DNA from: Marisediminitalea oceani
GTDB lineage: Bacteria > Pseudomonadota > Gammaproteobacteria > Enterobacterales > Alteromonadaceae
Reading direction: 5' to 3'
NCBI RefSeq assembly: GCF_003731635.1
Contig: NZ_RCUA01000078.1
Location: 2,062-66,061, forward strand
DNA length: 64,000 bases
Shown: positions 28,645-37,071 of the stretch, one piece after another
Numbering within the stretch: position 1 is the first letter of the stretch
Layout of the letters: the number at the start of each line of letters is the position of its first letter
The notes under the pieces: model-generated
Database searches by the model: none
Seen by the model: only the letters and a program-made list of their open reading frames with translations
What the model was told of the DNA's origin: nothing
Translations under genes and position numbers: made by a program

Positions 28645-29558
28645 CGGGCTCCACGGCCCAATGCAGCCATTACCGAGCCACCAATCACCATCACCGCCCC
28701 CAACACAGCCAGCGCACCTAACGGTGGCTGTTCAAAGCTGCTGGGATAAAAATACTCAGCCACGGCAACCGAGATAAAGGTAAACACAGGCGCGGTGGCA
28801 ATTACTGCACTTACCCGCGAGGCATACCATACCCGCATAGCTTCGGTGAAAGCCCCATAAGCCACAAAGGTATTTAAACAACAAAACAACAGCGCCCAGC
28901 CTTGCACCGCATTCATTTCGGTAATGGCCTGCAGATGTGTAAACGGCAGCAGCATCATGCTGCCAATGATGTAAATGATCAGCGTGAGTTGCATGGCCGA
29001 CATGGTTTTCATCAGAGACTTCTGACACAACGCGTACCCGGCCCAGGTCACTGCGGCGATAATAACAAACAAAACACCCAGAGTATCTTCGGTTTCTGAA
29101 GCAATAATCTGCGGTAGGCGTTGATTGAAAAACAAACCAAGTCCGAGCAGCAAGGACGACGCGCCCCACAGCTGCAAGCGACTGAATTTTTCTTTGTACA
29201 ACACGATACCACCAATCATCAGAGCAAATGGTGCCACCTGCATGAAAACCTGCACACTGCCAGGACTCAGGTATTTAAGCCCGAGCACGTTAAAGACATA
29301 ATTGATCACCAGCATCAGCGTGCAGGCGATGGCCAGAATAATAACGGCTTTAGGGTAGCGTAAAAAGTTAGGAATGTGGCGACGATAAAACAACCAACCG
29401 CCCACCAGGATGGCAGCTGCTACGAACCGATAAAGGGTGATGGTCTGACTGTCCATAACCTGCAGGCAGATCTTAAGAAACAGGGGTAAAATTCCCCACA
29501 GCACTGCGGTAACCAAAGACAAACAAAAGCCATAGAGCGGCCGGTAACTACTTTCCAA
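28641..29558 (-). CDS. EamA/DMT-family transporter (RarD-like)
   Basis: A 305-residue inner-membrane protein with ten membrane helices arranged as two EamA repeats (about 8-138 and 160-295). The N-terminal motif LVTAVLWGILPLFLKICL and the second-repeat motif AAVTWAGYALCQKSL are typical of drug/metabolite transporters. The substrate cannot be predicted. It begins directly next to the stop of the DUF6279-like lipoprotein gene (29559), so these two minus-strand genes form an operon. Confidence 0.85.
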   Translation of the reverse strand: MESSYRPLYGFCLSLVTAVLWGILPLFLKICLQVMDSQTITLYRFVAAAILVGGWLFYRRHIPNFLRYPKAVIILAIACTLMLVINYVFNVLGLKYLSPGSVQVFMQVAPFALMIGGIVLYKEKFSRLQLWGASSLLLGLGLFFNQRLPQIIASETEDTLGVLFVIIAAVTWAGYALCQKSLMKTMSAMQLTLIIYIIGSMMLLPFTHLQAITEMNAVQGWALLFCCLNTFVAYGAFTEAMRVWYASRVSAVIATAPVFTFISVAVAEYFYPSSFEQPPLGALAVLGAVMVIGGSVMAALGRGAR

Positions 29559-30407
29559 CTAATCATTACTCATGAGGTATTCAAAGTCCTCAATCATATC
29601 GTCAATCTTACTGATTAGCTTTCTTTTTTGTTTTTTATCCAGGGTATAGAACAATTCTTCAGCCATTTTGGCATAGATTCGGGTGTTGTCGTTTCGCAAC
29701 TTCATAAAAGCTTCACTGCGAAATTTATCGGGATGGGTCATCAGCGCAACAAAGTCTTGTTTAAACGTTGGATTAGCCGCGCGATTGTCGATCATTTCCC
29801 TGGCTGCCTGCTGAAAATCCTGACGATAAGTCAACCACAATGCCCGGGTACTGGTAAACTGTGACGCATAACCTTTAACGATGGCTTTCTGACTGGCATT
29901 AAGGCGACCGATGAACTCGCTTACGCCCTCTTCCATATCGTCCAGTCGCTCTTCGGCCTGCTCTTGAGGTGACAACTCCTTAAACTCTTCCAGCGACTCG
30001 CGAATGTCATCGTTCTCTTCTTGAAGTTCCTCAAACAGCGAACTCACCTGTTCGTCGGTTAACTTAGCAGCCATGTCTGCCAGTTCCGGGCTAACATGAT
30101 CCCGAAGTCGCTCCCAGTGTTGACGACTGTCGAGCAGATGCCCCTCAATTTGTGCAGCACTGAGTTCTTCGCTGTCTAAGTCTGCTTTCAGGCTTTTAAG
30201 ATGTTCGATGTACTTCCCAAGCTCTTCGCTACGATGCCAGCTTTGCCAGTCGGCAAAATATTCATCAAACAGTGCTTCCTGATTATCCGATAGTGATACG
30301 TAATCATCGATATACCAATGAATTAACCAATCCAGATTATTGTAGGTAAACTTTGTCGAACATCCGCCTAGAAAAATGATGATCGCAATCAACAAACCTT
30401 TTTTCAT
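29559..30407 (-). CDS. DUF6279-like lipoprotein
   Basis: A 282-residue protein with a short signal and lipobox LGGC at about residues 13-16. The mature part is helical and very acidic, with the opening TKFTYNNLDWLIHWYIDDYVSLSDNQ that I associate with DUF6279 lipoproteins. Its function is unknown. ATG 30407 (MKKGLL) is chosen because AGGAAG is five bases upstream; GTG 30413 would leave no room. It is the first gene of a pair with the EamA transporter. Confidence 0.8.
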   Translation of the reverse strand: MKKGLLIAIIIFLGGCSTKFTYNNLDWLIHWYIDDYVSLSDNQEALFDEYFADWQSWHRSEELGKYIEHLKSLKADLDSEELSAAQIEGHLLDSRQHWERLRDHVSPELADMAAKLTDEQVSSLFEELQEENDDIRESLEEFKELSPQEQAEERLDDMEEGVSEFIGRLNASQKAIVKGYASQFTSTRALWLTYRQDFQQAAREMIDNRAANPTFKQDFVALMTHPDKFRSEAFMKLRNDNTRIYAKMAEELFYTLDKKQKRKLISKIDDMIEDFEYLMSND

Positions 30408-30639
30408 TGTCACTTCCTGTCAATTTACACTTGGCACGCGTGGCTATACCTGACAATCTATCAATACGTGCTGATGGCTGTTCCCGATCGCCGGGCTTTG
30501 TATTTCAGCCCTCTGCCACCAATCTGACTGTGATTTTACGTGGTATAACAACATAATACTCATACTTGGACTGCATAAGCGATGACAAATTCACACTGCG
30601 TTATTGGTGTATTTGTATCAAATTGTAAAGGAACGCTTT

Positions 30640-31656
30640 ATGACCAATAAAAGAATTGCGGTACTGACCTCCGGCGGCGATGCGCCGGGGATGAACGCCT
30701 GTATTCGGGCGGTTGTAGTAGCCAGTGAAGGCGCAGGACATACTGTGATTGGCTTTGAGCACGGCTTTAATGGGCTGCTGGCCGCTAACTGGCGTAAGCT
30801 CGACAGTAAAAAGGTGCACAATATTATTCAACGCGGCGGTACCATTTTGCGCAGTGCTCGCTGCAAGGAATTCAAACAGGACGTCTCAGCCAAACTGGCC
30901 GCTAAACATCTGGATGAGCTTGCCATAGATGCCCTGCTGGTGATCGGTGGTGACGGTTCTTTTCATGGCGCTAAGCACCTGAGTAACTTCTGGGACGGAC
31001 AGGTTATTGGCCTGCCCGGCACCATAGATAATGACATTTATGGCACCGACGCTACCATCGGGTATTACACTGCCATCGAAACGGCCATGGACTCGATTGA
31101 TAAGGTCAGGGATACCGCCGATGCCTTTGAACGTATTTTTCTGGTTGAGGTAATGGGCCGTCATGCCGGATTTCTGGGGGCCAGTGCCGCGCTCTCCGGA
31201 GCGGCAAACTACGTGATATTACCCGAACTGTTCACCGATAAAGAAACTACGCTCAAGGATATTCATCAGCAACTCTCTATTCACCGCCAGCGCTATGGGC
31301 ATGAGAGTTTTATTATTGTACTAACCGAAAACCTGTGGCCTGAGGGTATTGCCGAATTAGGCGTGCAACTGGAAGAACTGACTGGCGGTGAAGTCCGTCC
31401 GGTAATCCTAGGCCATATTCAGCGAGGCGGCTCACCGGTGAGTCAGGACCGAATGCTGGCAACCTTACTGGGTGTAAACGCGGTACGCTGTGTGGAGCAG
31501 AATAAAACCGGCATTATGGTTGGTATGCAAAATAACAAGCCGGTAGAAATTGAGCTGAGCCAAACCTGGGAAAATCGTAAGGAGCTTGGCGACACTCTGA
31601 CACAAACCATGGTAACCATGCTCAATGAACGCCATAACTGGGGTATGACAACCTGA
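30640..31656 (+). CDS. pfkA: ATP-dependent 6-phosphofructokinase
   Basis: A 338-residue enzyme that phosphorylates fructose 6-phosphate to fructose 1,6-bisphosphate in glycolysis. TSGGDAPGMNA (10-20) binds ATP. GGDGS (103-107) carries the glycine expected of ATP-using enzymes, and PPi-type enzymes have aspartate there. PGTIDND (126-132) holds the catalytic aspartate and lacks the PPi-type lysine. GHIQRGGSPVSQDR is the sugar-phosphate site. ATG 30640 follows AAAGGAA. An in-frame ATG 12 codons upstream lacks such a site. It is monocistronic. Confidence 0.94.
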   Translation: MTNKRIAVLTSGGDAPGMNACIRAVVVASEGAGHTVIGFEHGFNGLLAANWRKLDSKKVHNIIQRGGTILRSARCKEFKQDVSAKLAAKHLDELAIDALLVIGGDGSFHGAKHLSNFWDGQVIGLPGTIDNDIYGTDATIGYYTAIETAMDSIDKVRDTADAFERIFLVEVMGRHAGFLGASAALSGAANYVILPELFTDKETTLKDIHQQLSIHRQRYGHESFIIVLTENLWPEGIAELGVQLEELTGGEVRPVILGHIQRGGSPVSQDRMLATLLGVNAVRCVEQNKTGIMVGMQNNKPVEIELSQTWENRKELGDTLTQTMVTMLNERHNWGMTT

Positions 31657-31703
31657 GTAAGACGCCTATTTTCTAAAAAAGGTGGCTTTGCGTTCCCAAT
31701 TTA

Positions 31704-31873
31704 AGGGCGCTCTATTGAAATCGAACAAAGAACAAATTTTGCGCCCTAATTCAGTGTTGTCATCGTCACTGGCATTTCGCAGTATGAGGAACGACACGCC
31801 ATGGATGGCGTGGCTGGGATGAATCACAGGGACGTCCGTTGCGATGGGGCCTATTCTGTAGGCGACTCCGACA
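31704..31873 (+). ncRNA. Candidate structured RNA / dispersed element, copy A
   Basis: Related to the element at 43705-43968 on the other strand. In order: an inverted pair AGGGCGC (31704-31710) and GCGCCCT (31741-31747) around a 30-base loop; a block shared with copy B (31727-31774); and a hairpin CACGCC-ATGGAT-GGCGTG at 31795-31812 with a six-base ATGGAT loop. After these come CAGGGACG near 31827 and the shared 13-mer GGCGACTCCGACA at 31861. A weak closing stem (AACG/CGTT) may join 31790 and 31838. Only one clear ATGGAT hairpin is seen. A mobile repeat rather than an RNA gene is the alternative. Confidence 0.38.
31727..31774 (+). repeat. 48-base intergenic repeat, copy A
   Basis: Begins AAAGAACAA and ends GTCACTGGCA. 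It matches 43900-43947 on the minus strand at 45 of 48 positions by hand alignment, without gaps. The central part contains TTTTGCGCCC and CAGTGTTGTCATCGT. Confidence 0.92.
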
Positions 31874-32129
31874 ACAACCCTTAAACATCTATATTTGCTA
31901 GCTTAAACCTCTACTGTGGGAAAGTAATAAAGCCACATACCAACTAGAAAAAAACACTATGATTCGATTTTCTCATGATTTTCCTCTTATGGAACAAGTT
32001 ACATTTTTTCCATAAAAAGTGCCGTAATTCTCAGGCCTTACCCAAAGTCTTAATAAATTAAAAACTTATACTAACCATAAAGCACCAAGATCCACTATAT
32101 TTATATCTAACATCAATATTGTATTCATC

Positions 32130-33293
32130 TTAACCATTATCGAATAACATAGAGGTTATTATATTTTTCGTTTCCCTAACTTTTTTGGTAACAGTATGAC
32201 GTACTACCTCAAAACTACTGAACTCCTCAGCGATTTTCTCCTCAATAGTGTTGACGATACTATCATAAAATTCTTTTTCATCTTGACTTGGAAGTAGAGT
32301 GTAGTAATAAGAGCGAGCATTGAACATTTCAAACAATTGCCGCTTTTTAAAATCACCAAGAGTCCCCTTCTGTGAATGAGAGTCCTGTGATAGACAAATA
32401 GTTGGTACACCCATCCGTAATGCATTAACACAAACATGATATGTATCAGTGATTACAAATTGAGAATTTAAAATTAAAGATAGATTGGAATTAAATTCAT
32501 TATCAGCATTACGCTTATTTAAATTTAACCAATGGCTTGTTTCGACGCCTTTCAGGTCTGTTTGCTTCTCAAGTAACTTAATTAAATATTTTGTTGAATT
32601 AAACCCAGACCGATGGAAAAAGTAGGTAAATGTCTTAGTTGAATTTTTACGCCTCTCAGTGTCATTAATAAAAAAAGCACAGTCAACACCTTTAAACAAA
32701 GACTGACTAGGATTTTTGTCGCTTTTAGCTTTCGAAACAATATATTTATTTAGATTTTCAAATGAGTAATGATCACGAGGTGCTACTATATAAAAGTTAT
32801 GTAATATTTTTAAAACAACTTCCTCATAGTCTTCATTCTCTATAGAAAAGTCATGCTGGAAATTGTTCCCAATTGAAACCAGTTTAGGCCCAGTGCTTAT
32901 ATCAGGACAGAAAAGCTTCTTCCATCTTCTATATCCCTCAGTTTGCGTTGCTACTCTTCCTGCACAAAAATCTCGATAAGCAAAATCAAACTTCCCATAT
33001 AAAGGGTTGTTCAAAAAATCCCCCCAATACACAACGTAATCATAATCCCGGATGAGATCAGAAATATTATCTAGTCTTTTAAAGTTAAGCTTTCCAAATC
33101 TATATTTTTCAGGATATAAAAACCGATTTGGAATTATCTTTGCGAGCTTTCCTGCACCTTTTATCTGCGTTTGAGCTAAAAAAAAGTCAAAGTCACAATG
33201 TAAACTTGAAAAAAAATCTAATCCACCTAAGTCAACACTGTACATACCACTATTTCTTGGATTAAATGCACAAATTACTGCTATTTTTTTCAA
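32130..33293 (-). CDS. Polysaccharide pyruvyl transferase-like protein
   Basis: A 387-residue cytoplasmic protein of the polysaccharide pyruvyl transferase superfamily, which adds pyruvyl ketals to cell-surface sugars. The N-terminus KKIAVICAFNPRNSGMYSVD is the expected nucleotide-fold start, and the C-terminal ITDTYHVCVNALRMGVPTICLSQD matches the family's conserved S/TDxxHxxxxA segment. The start is read as TTG at 33293, where AAGGA stands eight bases upstream; ATG 33323 has none. The gene is strongly AT-rich compared with both sides and stands alone without other polysaccharide genes, which points to horizontal gain. The exact reaction is uncertain. Confidence 0.72.
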   Translation of the reverse strand: MKKIAVICAFNPRNSGMYSVDLGGLDFFSSLHCDFDFFLAQTQIKGAGKLAKIIPNRFLYPEKYRFGKLNFKRLDNISDLIRDYDYVVYWGDFLNNPLYGKFDFAYRDFCAGRVATQTEGYRRWKKLFCPDISTGPKLVSIGNNFQHDFSIENEDYEEVVLKILHNFYIVAPRDHYSFENLNKYIVSKAKSDKNPSQSLFKGVDCAFFINDTERRKNSTKTFTYFFHRSGFNSTKYLIKLLEKQTDLKGVETSHWLNLNKRNADNEFNSNLSLILNSQFVITDTYHVCVNALRMGVPTICLSQDSHSQKGTLGDFKKRQLFEMFNARSYYYTLLPSQDEKEFYDSIVNTIEEKIAEEFSSFEVVRHTVTKKVRETKNIITSMLFDNG

Positions 33294-33651
33294 TATTAGA
33301 GTCCTTTGTAAGTAGATGAACATGGATGACACACAGTGAAAACAACATGGTAACCCAAACCGTTCAATGTAAAATTGTATTTTCTTAAACTTACCATTTC
33401 TCTGAAGGCCAAAACTGTACAACAGCAAAGCTGTTATGACATACCACAAATTGGCAAATTAATACTTAAGATGAGACCAATAGACTTACATTTAAAATCT
33501 AAATACAATCTTTTTCAAAAAAAGAACCTTGGACATAAAACGGACTAGATGTAGTTTTAACGACCACCTGCCAGATTCCATGCTTCAGGGCTTAAAAAAA
33601 GAATGACGGCGCTTAATGCGCCGTCTTGTATTAGTCTGTAATTGGTTTAGC
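33294..33651. other. AT-rich intergenic gap with terminator
   Basis: It contains the upstream region of the pyruvyl transferase-like gene and, at the right, the terminator of the LytTR regulator gene. The frame of the transferase stays open upstream to 33449, but the extra residues are not family-like. Nothing else was seen. Confidence 0.6.
33594..33625 (-). terminator. Terminator of the LytS/LytR-type operon
   Basis: On the minus strand the hairpin GACGGCGC-attaa-GCGCCGTC is followed by ATTC and a T7 run. It is 27 bases after the regulator stop. Confidence 0.8.
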
Positions 33652-34479
33652 TTACATTTTCATGGCCGCTTTCACCTTATCACGGTGACTACGACTCACT
33701 TTTAGCTCGGTATCGTTATTAAGGATCAGGTGATACTCACCGCTAATATGACTCACCAGTTTTTTCACATAACGAATGTTAGCGATAGCTGAGCGGTGAA
33801 CACGCACAAACAATTGCGGGTTTAATTCCTGCTCAAGTTCTTTCATGGTTTTACGCATAATATGCATACCATCCAGGGCGTGGACGCACATGTAATCACC
33901 GGCTGCATCAATCCACTGAATATCAGATACATTTACCCGGGTAACTTCTGAGCCGTCTTTAATCGCCAGGACATCCGGGTAAGGATTCGTTTCTACGGCC
34001 TCACCACTGGCAAGCTTACGTAAAATTTCTTCGCAATCGTCACCGGTTAATTCCGCCACAAGATTAACCAGCTTTCTGGACTGCTCATCCTGATTCTGGG
34101 TGGCAAAGTATTCGCGAACTTTCTTAATAGCGGCACTCAAACGCTCGTCATCGGCCGGTTTAAGCAGGTAATCGAGGGCGTGGACATCAAAAGCCTTTAT
34201 GGCGTAGCTGTCGTAGGCGGTAACAAAGATAATCATCGGGATGGGCTGTTTGAGCTCTTTGAGCTTGTTGATTACCTGAAAACCATTTAATCCGGGCATT
34301 TGAATATCGAGAAAAACCAGATCCGGACGATGCTGAGAAATCATACTGACTGCGTCCAGACCATTCTGACATTCAGCAACCACTTCTACATCATCGAACT
34401 TTTCCAGGCGTAAGCGTAAGCCACTACGGGCCAGAGGCTCATCGTCGACGATAAGAGTTTTAATTTTTTGCTGACTCAT
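33652..34479 (-). CDS. LytTR-family response regulator
   Basis: A 275-residue regulator with an N-terminal receiver (about 7-125) and a C-terminal LytTR DNA-binding domain (about 170-272). The receiver has VDDEPLAR, the phosphoacceptor in LVFLDIQMPGLNG, VTAYD and LLKPAD. The LytTR part has IQWIDAAGDYMCVH, RKTMKELEQEL and FVRVHRSAIANIRYVK. It follows the cognate kinase with no gap (start 34479, kinase stop at 34480). Targets are unknown; LytTR regulators bind imperfect direct repeats. Confidence 0.92.
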   Translation of the reverse strand: MSQQKIKTLIVDDEPLARSGLRLRLEKFDDVEVVAECQNGLDAVSMISQHRPDLVFLDIQMPGLNGFQVINKLKELKQPIPMIIFVTAYDSYAIKAFDVHALDYLLKPADDERLSAAIKKVREYFATQNQDEQSRKLVNLVAELTGDDCEEILRKLASGEAVETNPYPDVLAIKDGSEVTRVNVSDIQWIDAAGDYMCVHALDGMHIMRKTMKELEQELNPQLFVRVHRSAIANIRYVKKLVSHISGEYHLILNNDTELKVSRSHRDKVKAAMKM

Positions 34480-35577
34480 TTAAATATCCTTTACATCATA
34501 AGGAATACGAACACTAACGCGTACTCCCTGCGGCTGATTATGTTCAACCGTAAAAGCAAAATTCCGATTATACAAAGCGTGCAGGCGTTCTTTTATATTA
34601 GGCAGACCCACACCGCCGGTGCGGCTTAACTGACCATCCAGAATATCTGCCCCCGGGCCGTTATCGGCTACATCAAGAAGCAGATCGTTACCAAATCTGC
34701 GTGCATCAATGGTGAGCTTGCCTGCATGTTCAAGCTTAGAGATAGCATGCTTGATGGCATTTTCAACGATTGGTTGCAGTATCATACTTGGAACCATAGC
34801 GTTTTCGCAATCTTCTTCGATATTCCAGACCACTTCCAGACGTTCGCCAAAACGTACTTTTTCGATTTCTAAATATAACCGTAATGCTTTGATTTCCTGA
34901 CCTAATGCCACTTTTTTAATGGGATCGTTATCCAGCGAGTAACGCAGGAAGTCGCTCAGTCTTGATACCATGGCCTCGGCGGTATCATTGTTCTTCATCA
35001 GGATCAGCGTCGAAATGGCGTTAAGCGTATTAAACAGGAAATGTGGATTAAGCTGATAGCGCAGCATCTTAAGATGCGCCTGGTGAGCCATGGTACTCGC
35101 CTTTAAGGCATTTTGCTTTTCGCGCTGCAGCATCTCAAAGTTTTTGATACCAAAATACAAGCCGCTCCAACAACCGATCATGATCATTGAATCAATGGTA
35201 TTAGTAAAATACATATACCAGGCATCGGGCCTGAAGCCGTGTTTATAGATTTCCCAGTAGTTAACGTTTTTGACTACCGCCCATAACAGTGCAACGGCAT
35301 AAGACGCGGCCAGCACGGTAAGCAGCAATTTAACCGGCCCCTGATTGCGCGCCCAGCGATACACGTAGCGCAGCGGGATAGTTAAAATCCAGCCGGCGTA
35401 GGAATTGAGGATAATAATGAACAGGAAAATGGGACGAACTTCATGCAAAAACGACCCAATGTAATAAACCACGGCGAATCCCGCCCACCCTGCGGTATGC
35501 AATACCCAGAATAAACGTTCGTTGTTTTCAAATAGTCGCTGCCACTTCAGCACAAAGGTACCAGATTGTTTTATCAT
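34480..35577 (-). CDS. LytS/YehU-type sensor histidine kinase
   Basis: A 365-residue kinase with four membrane helices in the N-terminal part (about 22-140) and a His_kinase domain. The phosphoacceptor histidine is in LRYQLNPHFLFNTLNAIS (about 175-190). The ATPase part has PSMILQPIVENAIKHAI and DNGPGAD. It is the partner of the LytTR regulator encoded directly downstream. The sensor segment has no large periplasmic loop, so the signal is probably in or near the membrane. It has no symbol I can give safely. Confidence 0.9.
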   Translation of the reverse strand: MIKQSGTFVLKWQRLFENNERLFWVLHTAGWAGFAVVYYIGSFLHEVRPIFLFIIILNSYAGWILTIPLRYVYRWARNQGPVKLLLTVLAASYAVALLWAVVKNVNYWEIYKHGFRPDAWYMYFTNTIDSMIMIGCWSGLYFGIKNFEMLQREKQNALKASTMAHQAHLKMLRYQLNPHFLFNTLNAISTLILMKNNDTAEAMVSRLSDFLRYSLDNDPIKKVALGQEIKALRLYLEIEKVRFGERLEVVWNIEEDCENAMVPSMILQPIVENAIKHAISKLEHAGKLTIDARRFGNDLLLDVADNGPGADILDGQLSRTGGVGLPNIKERLHALYNRNFAFTVEHNQPQGVRVSVRIPYDVKDI

Positions 35578-35723
35578 CTACTGCATTATACGTGTATTTA
35601 TGAGGGTGAATAATGACTTAGTCGTAATTGATTTACGATTTATCGCACTATTGTCATACCTGAGGGTAACAGGCAATGTGGACGGTACAGTCTTTGCGCA
35701 CTAATTGCCACATTGCCGGAAGA

Positions 35724-36185
35724 TTAATAACTAATATTTAACCGTTTCAGCCAGCAGCCCCATACCCAGGCTGGGCCAATCAACAGAAAACGTAAATCGG
35801 TGAAAAACGACGGCCGCTTACCTTCAATAGCATGGCCAATAAACTGTAAAATCCACATGATAACAAATACCCCGACACTCACCTGCCAGACCGGCACCGT
35901 CGATTGGGCGACTTGTTCAATAATCAGAAAGCAGGCAATGGTTAGCAGTGTCATGGCGGCACCAATCGGCCCAGACAGCAGAAAGTAGTAATAGAGTACC
36001 GGGATAGCGAGTATATGCGCAAAGTTAATCCCGTATTGTTCAATAAAACCAGGCACTGGTATAGACCAGACCAACCCGATTACTGAAAAGTAGATGGCCG
36101 GCACCGCCAGGTTATGAATCATCTTATTGGTTGGATTCATGTGGCTTTCTGAATATTCGTTAAACAGCCGTTCAATGTCACGCAT
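35724..36185 (-). CDS. Mpo1-like (DUF962) membrane protein
   Basis: A 153-residue protein with four membrane helices. The histidine motifs of the Mpo1/YGL010w family are visible: SESHMNPTNKMIHNLAVP at about 13-30, and QFIGHAIEGKRPSF at about 114-127. Yeast Mpo1 is an iron-dependent dioxygenase acting on 2-hydroxy fatty acids; whether bacterial members do the same is not known. The ATG start codes for MRDIERLF. It stands alone, upstream of the LytS-type kinase gene on the same strand. Confidence 0.85.
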   Translation of the reverse strand: MRDIERLFNEYSESHMNPTNKMIHNLAVPAIYFSVIGLVWSIPVPGFIEQYGINFAHILAIPVLYYYFLLSGPIGAAMTLLTIACFLIIEQVAQSTVPVWQVSVGVFVIMWILQFIGHAIEGKRPSFFTDLRFLLIGPAWVWGCWLKRLNISY

Positions 36186-36284
36186 ACAAATTGTCCCCGT
36201 TTCCTGTCTGATACGGAATGAGGCAAGTAATTGTTTTATGGTCGCCCTCTTTCCGCCGCTGGTACAACCAGCGTAGCTTCTATC

Positions 36285-36965
36285 CTAAAGCTCAACAATA
36301 AAACGATCCAACAATTTTTTAACAATTTCTGCATCTGCGGCAAATTGAACGCCATAAAACACTCTGGTTTGCGTGGTACTGCTGTTTTTAATGATCCCTT
36401 TAATCACGTTTTCTTTGTCTTCAGCAATTTTAAGTTGAATGGTTTTACCGTTTTCCAGAATGGGGAATTCCGGGCTCGATTCGAGTACGCACCGGCATCC
36501 CTGAAATGACACATCCACAATCATACAGTCGGTGCTTAAGGTTTGCTTATCATCGCTGGCACTCACCCGGGCCTGGATCCCCGGTGTCCAGCGTTTATGT
36601 TTGCGCAGTGCAAGGGTCTGTAGCGATTCAGGCATAGCCACAAAAAGGATGGGTACCGGATGCGTAATGACTTTGATTACGTGGGAACGAAAAGCAATCA
36701 CCTTGCCTTCATCGCCTTCCAGCACGTAACGTAAAACCACTTCATTGTCAGGCACCAGCACGTCACGCAGATAACCCCAACGGGACTCACTGGGAACCTG
36801 AAACAACAGGCAATTAGGTACATCAGCGCCAATATAGCTGGTTTTTACCCGCTTGGGAGCGGTGGGCGTGGAGATTTGTAAATCCACCACACTGCCGGGC
36901 ATAAGCGACTGTAAGCTATTGATATCAGCACTACTAAGCAGCATCTTTTTTTGTTTGGGCATCAT
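36285..36965 (-). CDS. PilZ-domain c-di-GMP receptor (YcgR-like)
   Basis: A 226-residue cytoplasmic protein with a YcgR-like N-terminal domain (about 10-105) and a C-terminal PilZ domain (about 115-215). The c-di-GMP binding residues are present: RKHKR (the RxxxR motif) and IVDVSFQGCR (the D/NxSxxG motif). YcgR proteins slow flagellar rotation when loaded with c-di-GMP; no flagellar gene is near, so the target here is open. The start is one of two adjacent ATG codons. The diguanylate cyclase at 5.8 kb is one possible source of ligand. Confidence 0.85.
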   Translation of the reverse strand: MMPKQKKMLLSSADINSLQSLMPGSVVDLQISTPTAPKRVKTSYIGADVPNCLLFQVPSESRWGYLRDVLVPDNEVVLRYVLEGDEGKVIAFRSHVIKVITHPVPILFVAMPESLQTLALRKHKRWTPGIQARVSASDDKQTLSTDCMIVDVSFQGCRCVLESSPEFPILENGKTIQLKIAEDKENVIKGIIKNSSTTQTRVFYGVQFAADAEIVKKLLDRFIVEL

Positions 36966-37071
36966 TTAAAACTGAATCGCAATCACTATAGCTATATAAT
37001 CATATTTTCAGTATTTCACAACTATTCATGTCCATCCTGGCTAAATCAGGATGCAAGAAGAGGTATCTCCC

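Larger units (their letters stand above)
31657..32129. other. Intergenic region with structured repeat, copy A
   Basis: A 473-base gap between the convergent pfkA and pyruvyl transferase-like genes. The left half holds the repeat element listed separately (31704-31873). The right half (31880-32129) is AT-rich with no gene, terminator or repeat that I can support. Base composition falls sharply here and stays low through the next gene. Confidence 0.7.

Noticed and set aside
31704-31873. Reading the repeat element as a CsrB/CsrC sRNA gene
   Set aside because: Too few GGA loops, no promoter or terminator seen, and copy A has only one clean ATGGAT hairpin; kept only as a candidate structured RNA.
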